A stretch of DNA of 64,000 bases from Simmondsia chinensis (lineage: Eukaryota; Streptophyta; Magnoliopsida; Caryophyllales; Simmondsiaceae). The stretch spans positions 9,948,071 to 10,012,070 of the forward strand of contig JAGTTD010000024.1 of NCBI GenBank assembly GCA_018398585.1, read 5' to 3'. Positions 53,441 to 64,000 of the stretch are shown piece after piece. How positions within the stretch are numbered: the first letter of the stretch is position 1; each line of letters starts with the position of its first letter. Under the pieces are notes generated by a model. That model was not told where the DNA came from, ran no database searches, and saw only the letters and a program-made list of their open reading frames with translations. The translations under genes and the position numbers were made by a program.

Positions 53441-54425
53441 CAATCTTCAGCCTGAAGTTAGGGCCTTGACTGAAGAGTTTTAGGATTTGTTTGAACAACC
53501 AAAGACATTACCTGCTAAGAGACAATTGGACCGTGCCATTCCTCTTAAGCCAAATTCTGAGCCTGTTAAGCTAAGGCCTTACAAGTATCCTCATGCTCAG
53601 AAGACTGAGATTGAGAGGCAGGTAGATTAGCTGCTTAAGACATGCTTCGTGAGACAAAGTCATAGCCCATTTGCATCACTAGTCATTCTAGTTAAGATGA
53701 AAGATGGCACGGCTAGGAAGTGTGTGGATTACCGGCAGCTTAACTCATTGACAGTGAAAGACAAATTTCCAATTCCAGTCATAGATGATCTGTTGGATGA
53801 GCTACATGGAGCTAGTTTCTTTTTAAGCTTGATCTGAGGCAAGGGTAGCATCAAATCAGAGTATTGGAGTAAGACGTGTGCAAGATAGCTTTTATGACAC
53901 ATCATGGAAACTTTGAGTTTGTAATTATGCCTTTTGGCTTAACTAATGCTCTAGCTACATTCCAAGCAGTGATGAACGAGGTCTTCAAGCAGGTTTTGAG
54001 GAAATTTGCATTGGTTTTCTTTGATGACATTCTGATCTATGGCTCCTCACTTGAAGACCATTTAATGCATCTAAGGGAAGTCTTCTTAATCATGCGCAAG
54101 CATAATCTATTTGCAAAATTAACTAAATGTTATTTTTCTCAGACCCAATTGGAATATTTGGGCCATGTTATTTCTCAAGAAGGAGTCTTTACTGATCCCT
54201 CAAAGGTTCAAGCAATGAAAGAGTGGCCTGAACCAGTGACTTTGAAGCAATTGCGAGGTTTCTTGGGCTTGACTAGTTACTACCGAAAGTTTATTGCTGC
54301 TAATGGTTCCATAGTCAAACCTTTAACTGATTTGCTGAAGAAAGACTCTTTCAAGTGGTCAGAGAAAGCCCAAGCTGCATTTGAATCCTTGAAAACTACA
54401 ATGTGTGGAGCTCCTGTTTAGCTAT
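53441..54425 (+). pseudogene. Gypsy G reverse transcriptase
   Basis: The blocks in order are: the PYKYPHAQK-type N-terminal motif (53580), FVRQSHSPFASLVILVKMKD, CVDYRQLNSLTVKDKFPIPV, IDDLLDELHGA (53649-53837), then after a one-base frameshift KIAFMTHHGNFEFVIMPFGL and LVFFDDILIYGSSLEDHL (53876-54421). The catalytic YxDD is FFDD. YLGHVISQEGVFTDPSKVQA and LRGFLGLTSYYRKFI complete the palm, thumb and connection. Confidence 0.93.
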
Positions 54426-54800
54426 GCCGGATTTTGCTGCTGGTTCATTTTGGAGACAGATGCTTGTGGGAATGGAATTGGTGCTGTTTTATCTCAAGGA
54501 GGCAAGCCAATAGCCTACCTTAGTTAGGATTTGAGCCAAAAACATCAGGTGTTATCCACATATGAGAAAGAATACTTAGCAATCTTGCTGGCTGTGGACA
54601 GATGGAGACATTACTTGGATGGGAATCGATTTAGGATCAAGACTAATCATCAAAGCTTGAAGCACCTTCTTGAACAGAAAATTGTGACAAAGATTCAGAA
54701 GAAGGGGTTGATGAAGATGTTAGGCCTTGATTATGTCATTGAATACAAGGAAGGAAAAGAAAATGTTATTGTTGATGCTTTGTCACGCAGATTAGAGGAC
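54426..54800 (+). pseudogene. Gypsy G RNase H
   Basis: A frameshifted start (ETDACGNGIGAVLSQGGKPI, about 54450-54510) leads to an in-frame TAG (54528). Frame 54531 on reads STYEKEYLAILLAVDRWRHY, FRIKTNHQSLKHLLEQKI and KGKENVIVDALSRR. It holds the DASG, E, and NxVADALSR-type features of gypsy RNase H. Confidence 0.9.
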
Positions 54801-55807
54801 AGTGAGCAACGTTCTTGTGGAGGAATATCTGTGATACTTCCCACTTGGATTGAAGAGGTTTACAAATCCTATGAAGGTGATCCTTTTGGACAGGATTGCA
54901 TTACAACATTTCATGTGAACAGAACAAGTCAACATGTAACAGATGTAAATATCTTCGTGGTGAAGGGTGTCATTCGGTTGAAAGGCAAGTTGTACATTGG
55001 TCCTTCCATAGGTTTGACGCAGTAAACCATTAGAGCTTCCCATGATTCAGCTTTGGGAGGTCACTCTAGGGTAGAAGGGACCTATCAAAGGCTTAAGGCT
55101 TATTTCAGGTGGTTTGGTATGAAGAAATCAGTGACTGAATTCGTGCAAGCTTGTGAAGTTTTTCAAAAAACTAAGCTTGGTGATCATAGGTATCAAGGTC
55201 TCCTTCAACCTTTACCTATTCTGGAGGGTGCTTGGCAAAATATAAGCATGGACTTTATTAAGGGATTGCCAAAGTCAGAAGGAAAAGAAGTAATCTAGGT
55301 TGTGGTTGATCGGTTTACCAAATTCAGTCATTTTATTGGGTTGCCAAGACCTGTTATAGCTGAGAAGTTGGCTAAGAGTTTCTTGGATAATATCTACAAG
55401 CTTCATGTCATGCCACTGTCTATTTTTCAGATCGAGACAGGATCTTTACCAGCCACTTTTGGAGAGAATTGTTCAATCTTGTGGGGACAACATTGGCTCT
55501 TAGCTCATCTTATCATCCTCAATCCGATGGGAAAATTGAAAGAGTAAATCAGTGCATTGAGCAATACCTTAAAAGTATGGTGTTCACTCATCCTAAGGTG
55601 TGGAGTAAGTGGTTATCTCTGGCAGAACACTGGTACAACACACATGCTCACGCTTCCATTAGGACTACACCATTTAAAGCTCTATATGGTTATGATCCTC
55701 CAACACCAATGTTGCTGCAAGGACTGGTGTCATATGTTCCTGAGGTTACTGATTTAGTAATGCAGAGGAGGCAATTGATGCAATTATTGAAAGACAATCT
55801 TCATTAA
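54801..55807 (+). pseudogene. Gypsy G integrase
   Basis: The zinc-binding head (GGHSRVEGTYQRLKAYFRWF, VQACEVFQKTK) has lost one Cys of the C-x-x-C pair (CEVF). Core blocks are WQNISMDFIKGLPKSEGKEV (first catalytic Asp), then TAG for the expected Trp (55296), VDRFTKFSHFIGL, a frameshift near 55440, and SSYHPQSDGKIERVNQCIEQ with the catalytic Glu. The second-Asp region is frameshifted. Confidence 0.9.
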
Positions 55808-56265
55808 GCCCAAGCAAGGATGAAGTTATATGCTGACAGGAAGCGTGTGGACAGACATTTTTGAGGTTGGAGATTTGGTTTATCTGAAATTGAAACTTTA
55901 TGGACAAGAAACCTTGGCGGTGAGAAAGAATGTGAAGTTGTGTGCAAGGTTTTTTGGGCCTTATAAGGTCCTCAAGAAGATTGGCAAAGTAGCTTACAAG
56001 CTTGATTTACCTCCTAACTCTTATATTCATTCTGTTTTTTATGTTTCCTTTCTTAAGAAACAGGTGAAAAAGGGTCATGAAAGTTCACTCCCTCCTCTTG
56101 ACATTCGCTCAAATGGAGCTCCACTTCTACAATCTGCTGTTGTGCTTGATTCATGTGAAGTAAAAGTTGCTGGCAGATCAATTCTGGAAGTTCTTGTGCA
56201 TTAGACTAACTTAGATGAACAAGATGCAACTTGGGAAGAACCTAAATTTTTGAAGAGTTAATTTC
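55808..56265 (+). pseudogene. Gypsy G integrase C-terminus and chromodomain
   Basis: Frame 55830-56204: [54 protein letters not shown] (the GPF/Y module). ILEVLVH-stop-TNLDEQDATWEEPKFLK then corresponds to the chromodomain xxxLVxWxxLxxxxATWE pattern. This places the element among chromoviruses. The chromodomain is thought to direct integration to heterochromatin. Confidence 0.83.
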
Positions 56266-56311
56266 CTTACTATCATTCTTGAGGACAAGAACATATTCAA
56301 GAGGGGAGGAT

Positions 56312-56745
56312 TGTTATGATCCGAAGTTGATTCGATGAGCATTAAGTCATGAAGCTGCTATTTTTGTTATTGTTTTGTAATTCTTTAATAAGCATAGTGA
56401 AGTGTTGCATTTTATCCTTGCTTTGTTGTGTCACTACCTAGTGTTTGGCTCCAATAGGTTGTATTAGGTGGTTAAGTCGGTTATTGGTCAAGATTTGGTC
56501 AATATTGGCTGCTTGGATTTAGTTAGTTGGTTATGGCTCAGTCTCTCTATAGTGTACTTAGATCAAGTATAAGTAGCTCAATCTTTGTAAAGTCATTCAT
56601 TCAATCAAATATACAAACTATCTATTTGAGATATTTCTCTCTTTCTCATTTTACTTTCTCTATTATCTCATTTCTTTCACTTCTCTTCTCATCTATACTC
56701 TCTCTTTCACAATGTTAATCTTCTAGGTCATCTAGAGGTTTAACA
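56312..56745 (+). repeat. Gypsy G 3' LTR
   Basis: It starts after polypurine tract GAGGGGAGGA and ends TTTAACA. It differs from the 5' LTR by scattered substitutions and an extra GGTCATCTA near the end. GATTT follows. Confidence 0.93.
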
Positions 56746-56854
56746 GATTTTCAGGGCACCTGACAAGTTCATAACGGGAGCCTTAATGGTTGACCGTAAC
56801 ATTAAATATGATCCTCTCAGCTACAATGAGGCAATTGAATACAAGGATGATGAC
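56746..56854 (+). pseudogene. Copia H remnant, part 2 (integrase-RT linker)
   Basis: It continues from 50886: RIFRAPDKFITGALMVDRNI and KYDPLSYNEAIEYKDDD, the pre-RT linker with the DPLSYxEAxxxxD motif. The frame is cut after ATGATGAC (56847-56854), the target site of the hAT-type MITE, and resumes at 57771. Confidence 0.85.
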
Positions 56855-57762
56855 TAGGGGTGTGCAAAATATGGTTTAAACCGTAATCCAAACCGAATGG
56901 GTTATGGTTTGAAAAATTATGGTTTGGTTTAAGAAACTTTGGTTATTAGGATTTACGGTTTAGGTTTGGTTTAAAACCAAACTTAAACCATAAGCCATAA
57001 AAATCATAAACTAAAGAATCCAATCATTATTTATATCATCAAAATCATAAACAAGTTATATCAGTGGCAAAATTTACTTGATAACTCGATAAAAATAATT
57101 AGGATTATTTACACCAAACGCCTTTGTACTTTTCTGATCTTGTCAACTTAAGCCTTATACTTTTAATTATGTCAATTTAGTCCCTTTATAATTTAGATTA
57201 TGTCAATTTAGTTATTTGGTCAAATTTAACTTAAGGTAATAATGTAATTTTTAATGATAGAATCATATTAGATGCAAGTAATATTTACTCGTTGATTCAA
57301 TTTAACCCAATCTGTGAATAAACTATTAAATATTTCATTAAAAACTTAACAAAAATTTTAACAGACCCAATGTTACTGCTGAATTTTCCAAAAAACGTTA
57401 CTACTGAATTTAACAAACTAATTTTATGTGTTGTTCGTAGTTTTTGTTTATGTAGTATAAACATATATTATACTATTAATTAGGAAAAGAAGTAAAGTTT
57501 TCGTATTTTTTTATGTTTTTGTAGTTAATGATGATTTTAATATTGATCAAATTATGTTTATATTAGTGTTAATAACAATTTTTATATTATAATGGTTAAA
57601 ACCATAAGCCGGACCGAGCCGGACTAGAATTACGGTTTGGTCTGGTTTGGTTTGTGAGATAAAACGGTTTGGTTTTGACTTAGAAAATTTTCAAACCGTA
57701 TTTTTACTGTTTGGTCCGGTTTGGTAACCATAAACCGCCAAACCGGACCGTGTGCACCCCTA
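56855..57762 (+). mobile_element. 908-bp hAT-type MITE
   Basis: The ends are TAGGGGTGTGCA and TGCACCCCTA, flanked by exact 8-bp duplications ATGATGAC (56847-56854 and 57763-57770), the hAT signature. Subterminal AAACCG/CGGTTT words are arranged in opposite orientations at the two sides (56872-57000 and 57600-57750). The interior is AT-rich with no coding capacity, so it is non-autonomous. It sits inside the copia H frame. Confidence 0.93.
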
Positions 57763-58208
57763 ATGATGACCAATGGGTCTTAGTAATGAAATATCATATA
57801 AGATCTATATATTCTAATGAAATCTGGTATCTTGTAGAGGCGCTTATCGAGATTAAGCGCGTTGGTTGTGAATGAGTCTACAAGATGAAAAGAGGACTGG
57901 ACGAGAAGGTAGAGACCTTCATGGCAAGACTGGTTGCAAAAGGTTTTTCCAAAAAGTAAGAAATCGATAACGATGAGACCTTCTCACCAGTAGCCATGCT
58001 AAAGTCCATAAGGTTACTCCCATCCATTGCAACTCATGGTGAGATTCAGCAAATGGAAGTCAAAACGGCCTTTTTGAATGGTCGTCTTGATTAAGACTTC
58101 AATATGGTGCAACCAGATAGTTTCATTGGTGAAAATTAGGAGCATATGTTATGTAGACTAAAGAAGTCCATGTATGGATTGAAGCAAGCATCTCGCTCAG
58201 GGAATATC
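57763..58208 (+). pseudogene. Copia H remnant, part 3 (reverse transcriptase start)
   Basis: It reads QWVLVMKYHIRSIYSNEIWY, KMKRGLDEKVETFMARLVAK, GFSKK, NDETFSPVAMLKSIRLLPSI, QQMEVKTAFLNGRLD and LKKSMYGLKQASRSGNIRF, the N-terminal half of copia RT. Stops replace expected residues (for example GCE-stop-VYKMK where Trp is usual). The palm with YVDD is not found: similarity ends at about 58208. Confidence 0.9.
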
Positions 58209-60105
58209 AGATTCAGTAAGCAATTAAGTCTTAATTTTTCGAACAATTGGCTAACGAACCATTTATTGCATGCTAAGACTATAACATCACATTTTAGATG
58301 ACTTGTCTTGGTCATGTGGATGGTGATCCATAAGTTTTATGTTGGCATGCTTTATAAGATTGACACACTGAGTTGGACCATGTAAGTTGCTTATTTCCAT
58401 ACTACTATTAGATATGTGTAATTCATGTTGCACAATTTGAACGATGACTCTAAATCCTGAGAGTATTCTAGACTTGTGCATGGAGCATTATAAGTAAGGT
58501 CTAAATAAATGATTGAATTCCCACATACATTGGGTAGTGATGTGAAGTGTGACAAGGATTAGGTATTCAATATGAAATTTACAATCTCTTATGAGGTACA
58601 AATGTTCCCTTAGTGGATTTCCAAGCATTTGAATAATTTGGAATCTTTGGCCAAAGTTTTCATGTGTTTAATATTTGAAATTTATACTATAAATATGTTC
58701 AAGTATAAATAAATTATTCAGTAAAGGGTAAATCAGTAACTAAGGGAGAAGCTGTGAGAAGGATAATAGTAGTAGTTATATTTATTCTTTGCCATGGACA
58801 TCTAGTGGAGGAGTATTTATCATCAATACAATCTATTTGAGATATATCGAATAAATGGTTTTAGTCTAGAGTGCAGTAGGATTTATTTAGTGGAATTAAG
58901 TCTCATTAAATGGTAATTAAATTTTATTATGAGATGGTTAATTTAACCCATTTGGAGCTAGATTTAAATTGTCCCTGAGGTCCATACACAAGCCTCTGTA
59001 TTTAATGCCATTGAAAAAATATTTAACAATTCATGAGATGAGTAAATTTTAATTTTGGCAAACATTATTCATGAAATGAATAAAAGTTAAAAATTACAAA
59101 ATGAAATAATTTTTAAAAATTAAAATTTATAAGATAAATTTTAAATGTGGCAAACAAAGAAAAAAAAATTCGCGTATTTCAGGTCGTAATCCGTGCTTTG
59201 GCAATTGGACGAACGCACGCCAGAACATCCCTGTGGTGATCCACGCTCGCATAAGTGGGCAAATGAGACCCCAACACATTTCACACGTTTGAAATTTAAG
59301 AATACGCAGCTTTGGACTTAAGTTAAACACGTCATTTTGGCTTATTTACATATTAAATGCTACGTTTTTGTTTGTTTAGCTGTGAATCCCACACCATTTT
59401 TTTTGGAATTTTTCACTCGAGTAGCCTACTATAAATAAGGGTATCTATTTCAAAGGTTTGGCATCCAATTCTAATTATGGGTCTTAGAAAATATTGACTT
59501 TCGGGGACCCAAATTAGTTTAATATTTTTCGGCGCCCACTCTCCGGGCAGTTCAAGGTCATTGCCTAGAAGGCCGCTGGGTCTCGGTGTTCTCTTGGTTT
59601 TATTGGCTTTCTTAAAGATAATTATTATTCTTCTGATTTTCTTTATTTGGAACAATTTTAGATATGTTCTTCTTTCCTTCTCTTTTAAGTTTTTGCTTTT
59701 CTATTTATTTACAGTATTCTTGTTATTCTAGTTATAGTTCATGTTATAGTTATGAATGCATTAGAGTCAAGGCTTGTAGATTTAAATTAGAATTCAAATC
59801 TGAAGATATAAAATTACGAATTTTAAATCAACATTGGGTTTAAACTTAAGAATTTTAAACCCTTCCGTTGAATTAACTTTATTAAGTTAGGGAAAATTTT
59901 TGAAATTCAGCCAGACAATTGGAGTGCTAGGGGAATCAAAGCAAGGGTCAATGTTAACGACAATTGAGAGAGTCTTCACTTGTATTTTTTATTCATTATT
60001 TCTTTCTCTTTTTAGATTTGAAAGATGTATAAAACTCTCATGCAGGAGTAGAATTTTAGTTTAGGGATGAAGGATGGGTGGCCATCCGTATCCCAGATTT
60101 ATATT
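58209..60105. other. Possible copia H 3' region, no gene
   Basis: AT-rich non-coding DNA following the RT fragment. A TATA-like ACTATAAATAAGGG at about 59426, preceded by a long stretch without frames, looks like an LTR promoter. It could be the element's 3' non-coding region and LTR after an internal deletion. No repeat partner is present to prove boundaries. Confidence 0.35.
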
Positions 60106-60450
60106 CACTACAAAAATCACGGCATTTTGAGGCGCTTTTTGAGAGCTTTCCCAGTGCTTGAAAGCACTGGCAAACACTCAACCGGCACTTTAACAAAGCG
60201 TCAGGAATTTGAGCGTCAGGAAAAGCGCTGGTACATTTTTCCAGGGCTTTCCTAACGCTTTTTACTAGTGCTTTGAAGCGCTGGTAAATAAAAAATAAAA
60301 AAATGGATGTATAGTTGCGGGAATTTTGCCTCGCATTTTACTGGGGCTTTAAAGTGCCGGTAAAATGGAAAAAAAGAAAAAGGATATATGGTGGCGGGAA
60401 TTTTGCTGGGCAATTTATGGGTGCTTTAAAGTGCGGGTAAAGTTTAAAAA
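60106..60450 (+). repeat. CACTA terminus and subterminal repeats
   Basis: Terminal CACTACAAAAATC, then clustered CCAGTGCTTGAAAGCACTGG palindromic units and AAAGTGCCGGTAAA / TTTACCAGCGCTTC-like words. These are presumed transposase-binding sites. Confidence 0.8.
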
Positions 60451-61303
60451 AATTATCGAGAAGTACTAATTTTGTGCTCAAAATTTTGAATATAACGGAT
60501 CAAAATTATTTTACAAAAGGCTTATATTAAAAAGAATTACAGTACCACAATTGTTTTAAACAAAATTAAAACACCTTTACACAACCATAAATTAACATTA
60601 GCCTCACCATATACCAAATGATTTGAATATAACCAATCAAAATCATAGTTTTACAGTGCAATATTTTCAACACTACATCATATCTTAGGATCTACAAAAG
60701 ATAAACACCAAATTATCAATAATACATAGTACTGTTTAACACTCAAAAATTATAAACACAAAAGAAAGTTCTTCAGTTTTCATAGTCTTCAAATCTTTGT
60801 AACTTCATATGTCCTAGTGTAAAGACAAGCCCATCAAGTATGACCAGATGACGAAGTGGATGCCTGGAGGAGAGGGGAAAAAAAAAAAAAAAAAAACACC
60901 ACGTAGATTAAATCATCACAAAACAAACATGTAATACTAATGACTCTTAATCATAACATAACATTACTGAACAAACAACAACCATCGTAGTACCACAAAC
61001 GCTCCCACCGAAGCAACATTACCAGAAACAAATGAAAATATTTGTCTTACCGTTAAATCATCCCACCTACTTAACATCCAATAGTTCACAATTGCAAGTT
61101 ATAATTTCTAACCATGCATACTACAGTATCACCCATTTACAATGCATAATTACGTACTAAACTCCATAATACACATTCATAACCACAGGAATCATGGATC
61201 TAAGTTTTCAATCCAAAAATGATATCATGTTTTTAATAATTGTCAACCAAATAACACTATTTTTAACATAATGATTTAGAAAAGGAAACTTATAGTAAAA
61301 AGT
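60451..61303. other. Non-coding segment between CACTA terminus and ORF1
   Basis: AT-rich, with a poly-A run at 60879-60895. It is probably the 3' UTR and terminal spacer of the ORF1 gene on the minus strand. Confidence 0.5.
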
Positions 61304-62991
61304 TCAATAAACTAGTAGACATACTGAATATTGATTTGTAGAAGTCCTTTGAGCATGCATTTTCTCAATTTGGTCTTCTAGTTCTCTAATCTTCTTCCTA
61401 GATTGAACTACTTCCGAGCATAATGCATTGAATTGATCAGTGGATGTTAAGCATCCTCTTTTGGCCAACTCTCCTCTAACCCCATTCACTTCAGATGGGC
61501 TAACTCCATGACCATACCCTCTTACTCTTCCATTCGCTTCGTCTCCCATCAACTCATGATAAACACAAGCTTCCGCATCTTTAGTAGCCTTAGAAATAGA
61601 TTGTTCACCTGTACGTTGGTATACCATATTCGATGCCTTGTCCCACATAATTGATCCAAAGAAGAATTAATCTTATGAATGTTCAATATATAATAAAGTA
61701 TAACAGAAAGGAAGATATAGTTGAACAAATCATAAATTGCTTAGATGACTCATCTAGATAAGTACCATCTTTTGAAGCATGACAAATCCGATACCACTCT
61801 ATATTACCAGGATTTCTATTTTTTTCTGTAATCTATCATCAAAAAGAAACATTACTTGGTTCTCTTTAATAAACAAACAAATAAATCATGAAATTTATAT
61901 ATAACAACTCACAAATTCATCCTCTAATATCGCAAAGGATTTTGACCCAGTTGTATGTAGATGTATTTGGATGCTTCGTGATTTTTTTCCAATATCAGAA
62001 TAATTCTCTAACAAACATTTCAATAAAATCAATCATTAGAGCTCTATCTTCATACTAATATAAACATCAAATAAGTATTAGGTGCCAGTATAATATACCT
62101 GTGCCTTAGGTGAGTACCAATAGTGAACAAGTTGAAGCCACTATTCTTGTGGTATACCAATTAGAGGAGCCCTTTGTTCTAAACTTTCACGAGTAGTCGT
62201 GGATGTCGTTAGTTTTCCTTTTAAACTGCATCGGTAACCTCTCCATTTTAATCCAATGCTAGAAAAAATTTTCTTGTCCACCTCAGCTCCCTCTCGTATC
62301 ACAAATTTTTTCTGTAACTTCAAGGATTAGATAAAAAGATTTAAAGTTTTAAATATAATAGAAAAATAATATGTATCTTACCCTTATCAAACAAATCATA
62401 TTCGCTTTGAGTCTTTCATGTAATTTATGCCAACTCTCATAACGAACGGGACATAATGCAGGCTTCTTAGCAACAGTGGTAAGAAATCTATTGAATAAAG
62501 TTCCAGCCTTCTTAATTGGTTGATGCCTCACGTTCAGTGGCACCAATACCCGTTCAAAAGTAGGTAGAATCCAAACTTGATCTGCATTCATTCTTCCATC
62601 TTATATTCTTGTTCCTCCATCATGAGCTATCAACAATAACAAAATAAAGTTCAAGTCATATAAGCTTAATAGACAACAACAACAACCTGAATCATGGTTT
62701 AACAACATTTCAAAAGCAAGCATGAACCATTAGTAACCTGAAAGAGATCCTTAACATAACATGCATATAAGCATCATACCTATTATAAGAACATGCTTCT
62801 TATCATCAAATCCAGCAGGGACTTCAAGTATAGCCGGTGCTATGGGTGCAGGAGATCTCCCATCAATTAGATGATCTATTTGTACTTCCCCTTGTAGATA
62901 CCCTGTAGTCTCATTCATGGTCTGGTTCAGGGTCTTCATGTTCAATTGATGCAAAATATTCTTCAATTGTTTGCTTATTGCGAAAAGCCAT
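61304..62991 (-). pseudogene. Ptta/En-Spm (Transposase_24) ORF1 gene of CACTA element
   Basis: ATG at 62991 (MAFRNKQTIEEYFASIEHED). The exons read in order: APAILEVPAGFDDKKHVLII; DQVWILPTFERVLVPLNVRH, KKPALCPVRYESWHKLHERL; KKFVIREGAEVDKKIFSSIG, LKWRGYRCSLKGKL, IGIPQE-TAG-WLQLVHYWYSPKA; NYSDIGKKSRSIQIHLHTTG, SKSFAILEDEF; ITEKNRNPGNIEWYRICHAS; and last 61648-61304, RVRGYGHGVSPSEV and the coiled coil ALCSEVVQSRKKIRELEDQI. The W-x-x-LV-x-x-W, then NR/SRS-x-Q-x-x-H-x-x-GS-x-SFA order is the family hallmark. Stops near 62915 and 62143 break it. The protein is thought to bind subterminal repeats. Confidence 0.85.
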
Positions 62992-63157
62992 TATAACTGC
63001 TATAGAAAACTATCATAACATATAACATCATAAATAAGTAAATGGATAAAGTAAATCTTATTACACATCCAAACATACCACATCAAAAACATATCACATA
63101 AGAACAATTCATAGTTAAACTACATAAAAATGTTTCAACAAAGTAATACATAAGAAA

Positions 63158-64000
63158 TTAAATAGCCTCATATTCCTCGTTTGCATCCACCCTAGACCAA
63201 GCAGTTGGATCATTAAAAGAAACCTCATCAACCAAATTTGAAGGCAAGCACTGGGGGTATGCCTCATCATTCAAACTTTCCGAACTGGAGCCTAACTGAT
63301 AACAATCTCTTGGCTTTGTCCTCACTACATGTTCCCAACCTATGTCTTTCTCATCTTTAACATAGAATACTTGATTTGCCTGAGATGAAAGAACGAAGGG
63401 ATCATCCTGCAACCTCACACCAGTGTGTGCTAGATTAGTGAAGTTTAATAAAGTAAATCCTCATTTATCTCTCTTCAATCCACGATGTGTTCTTATGTCC
63501 ACCCAGTTACAACAAAAAAGCACAACTTTGTAATCTGCATAATAATCCAACTCAATAATATCTGTGATTTTCCCATAATAAAGATTACGATCTGCTTCAA
63601 CAGAAACACCAGAATTTTGTGTCTTTCTATGTTTATCTCGACATTTAGTGTGGAATCTATATCCATTGATGACAAAAGCTTTCATTCTCTTAGAAATATT
63701 ATTGGGACCTCGGACAAGAGCCTTTAGTACATTCCCTTCTTCATTACTTCCTTCTAGACCAGCCACCTACAATATTATGGAATAAGATTGTAGTTATATT
63801 AGCAATTTTAATACATGACATATATTTATCAATAGTTGAATGAAATTACCACTGTTTCAATATATCCAGGAAATTCTTCCGATAGCCACCTTTCCTTAAT
63901 CTTATCATTGGCTCGTTTAGGACGGAACTCTCTGCATTTATCTTCCACAAACTTGCTACAAATTTTAGATATCAACTTTTCAATTAAGACAAATTCACAA
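63158..64000 (-). pseudogene. TNP2-type CACTA transposase, C-terminal exons (DUF4218/DUF4216), incomplete
   Basis: Minus-strand exon 64000-63850 reads KFVEDKCREFRPKRANDKIK and ERWLSEEFPGYIETV, ending GTAATT. After intron end TTGTAG, exon 63766-63158 reads VAGLEGSNEEGNVLKALVRG, INGYRFHTKCRDKHRKTQNS, GKITDIIELDYYADYKVVLF, CNWVDIRTHRGLKRDK, TGA (63463-63461), GFTLLNFTNLAHTGVRLQDD, PFVLSSQANQVFYVKDEKD, stop at 63158. This is the DUF4216 tail of En/Spm transposases; the DDE core lies beyond the window. The TGA sits where the family has an aromatic residue. Confidence 0.88.

Larger units (their letters stand above)
50892..56745 (+). mobile_element. Full-length Ty3/gypsy chromovirus (G), 5854 bp
   Basis: LTRs 50892-51316 (425 bp) and 56312-56745 (434 bp) start TGTTATGATCC and end GGTTTAACA. 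Primer-binding site at 51319, polypurine tract GAGGGGAGGA at 56301-56310, and the domain order gag, protease, RT, RNase H, integrase, chromodomain. The 5-bp duplication GATTT is intact. The two LTRs differ at roughly 30 positions by eye plus a 9-base insertion in the 3' copy, so the insertion is not recent. Many stops make it defective. Confidence 0.95.
60106..64000 (-). mobile_element. CACTA (En/Spm) element, one end plus genes, continues past window
   Basis: CACTACAAAAATCACGGC at 60106 is a CACTA terminus, followed by subterminal copies of GCGCTTT/AAAGTGCCGG in both orientations (60120-60450). Genes inside run toward this end on the minus strand in the order TNP2-type transposase (right, incomplete) then ORF1, the usual CACTA arrangement. 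The other end and the target duplication lie outside the window. Confidence 0.85.

Overview
This is nuclear DNA of a flowering plant, most likely a eudicot. It is AT-rich and its single host-type gene has four exons with GT-AG introns. Nearly everything else is plant transposable elements: Ty1/copia, Ty3/gypsy, L1 and RTE LINEs, CACTA (En/Spm), hAT-type MITEs and satellites. I see no tRNA, rRNA, CRISPR or prokaryotic operon structure. The species cannot be named from the sequence alone.

Layout. 1-631: unassigned. 632-10268: a copia element (family A) with an internally deleted 5' LTR (632-1074), a gag stub, pol remains from 6404 and a 3' LTR at 9268-10268. Two relatives of a non-autonomous, gypsy-like LTR family (B) interrupt it: a minus-strand half (1292 to about 3036) and a fuller plus-strand copy (about 3037-6403). 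11300-15321: an antisense, internally deleted copia (E), fused directly at 15321/15322 to a 5'-truncated second family-A element (A2, 15322-17758). The A2 3' LTR is split into 17759-17930 and about 23700-24491 by a composite insertion (D). D holds a CACTA-type end, CACTA ORF1 exons, exons of a leucine-rich-repeat receptor-like gene, and a 5' LTR plus gag of another retroelement. 26125-27165: 5'-truncated RTE LINE with an 18-bp target-site duplication. 27439-33015: complete non-autonomous CACTA element with perfect 13-bp ends, TCT duplications, an ORF1-like gene and an array of about 113-bp repeats.

Host gene. 34150-43227 (minus strand) is a polygalacturonase in four exons that join in frame to 391 residues. 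Three of the four family active-site signatures are altered (NTD to NAD, GDD to GVD, GHG to GHS). Intron 1 is about 6.4 kb because an antisense, 5'-truncated copia element (about 36864-40250) and small inverted-repeat elements lie in it.

Right part. 43971-49360: a tandem array of about 187-bp monomers, interrupted by an L1-type LINE that carries only an ORF1 (DUF4283 plus zinc knuckle) and no endonuclease or reverse transcriptase. 49641 to about 50520: minus-strand gypsy LTR and primer-binding site containing a minisatellite of about 25 bp. 50604-58208: an old copia polyprotein fragment (H) interrupted by a full-length gypsy chromovirus (50892-56745, duplication GATTT) and a 908-bp hAT-type MITE (56855-57762, duplication ATGATGAC). 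Removing both restores the copia reading order. 60106 to the window end: one side of a larger CACTA element with antisense ORF1 and TNP2-type transposase genes, each with in-frame stops.

The genes do not form a pathway. The window is a nested repeat landscape around one probably inactive or neofunctionalised pectin-degrading-enzyme gene. The points most worth a second look are the B family, the composite insertion D, the ORF1-only LINE, the altered polygalacturonase active site and the nested copia H series.
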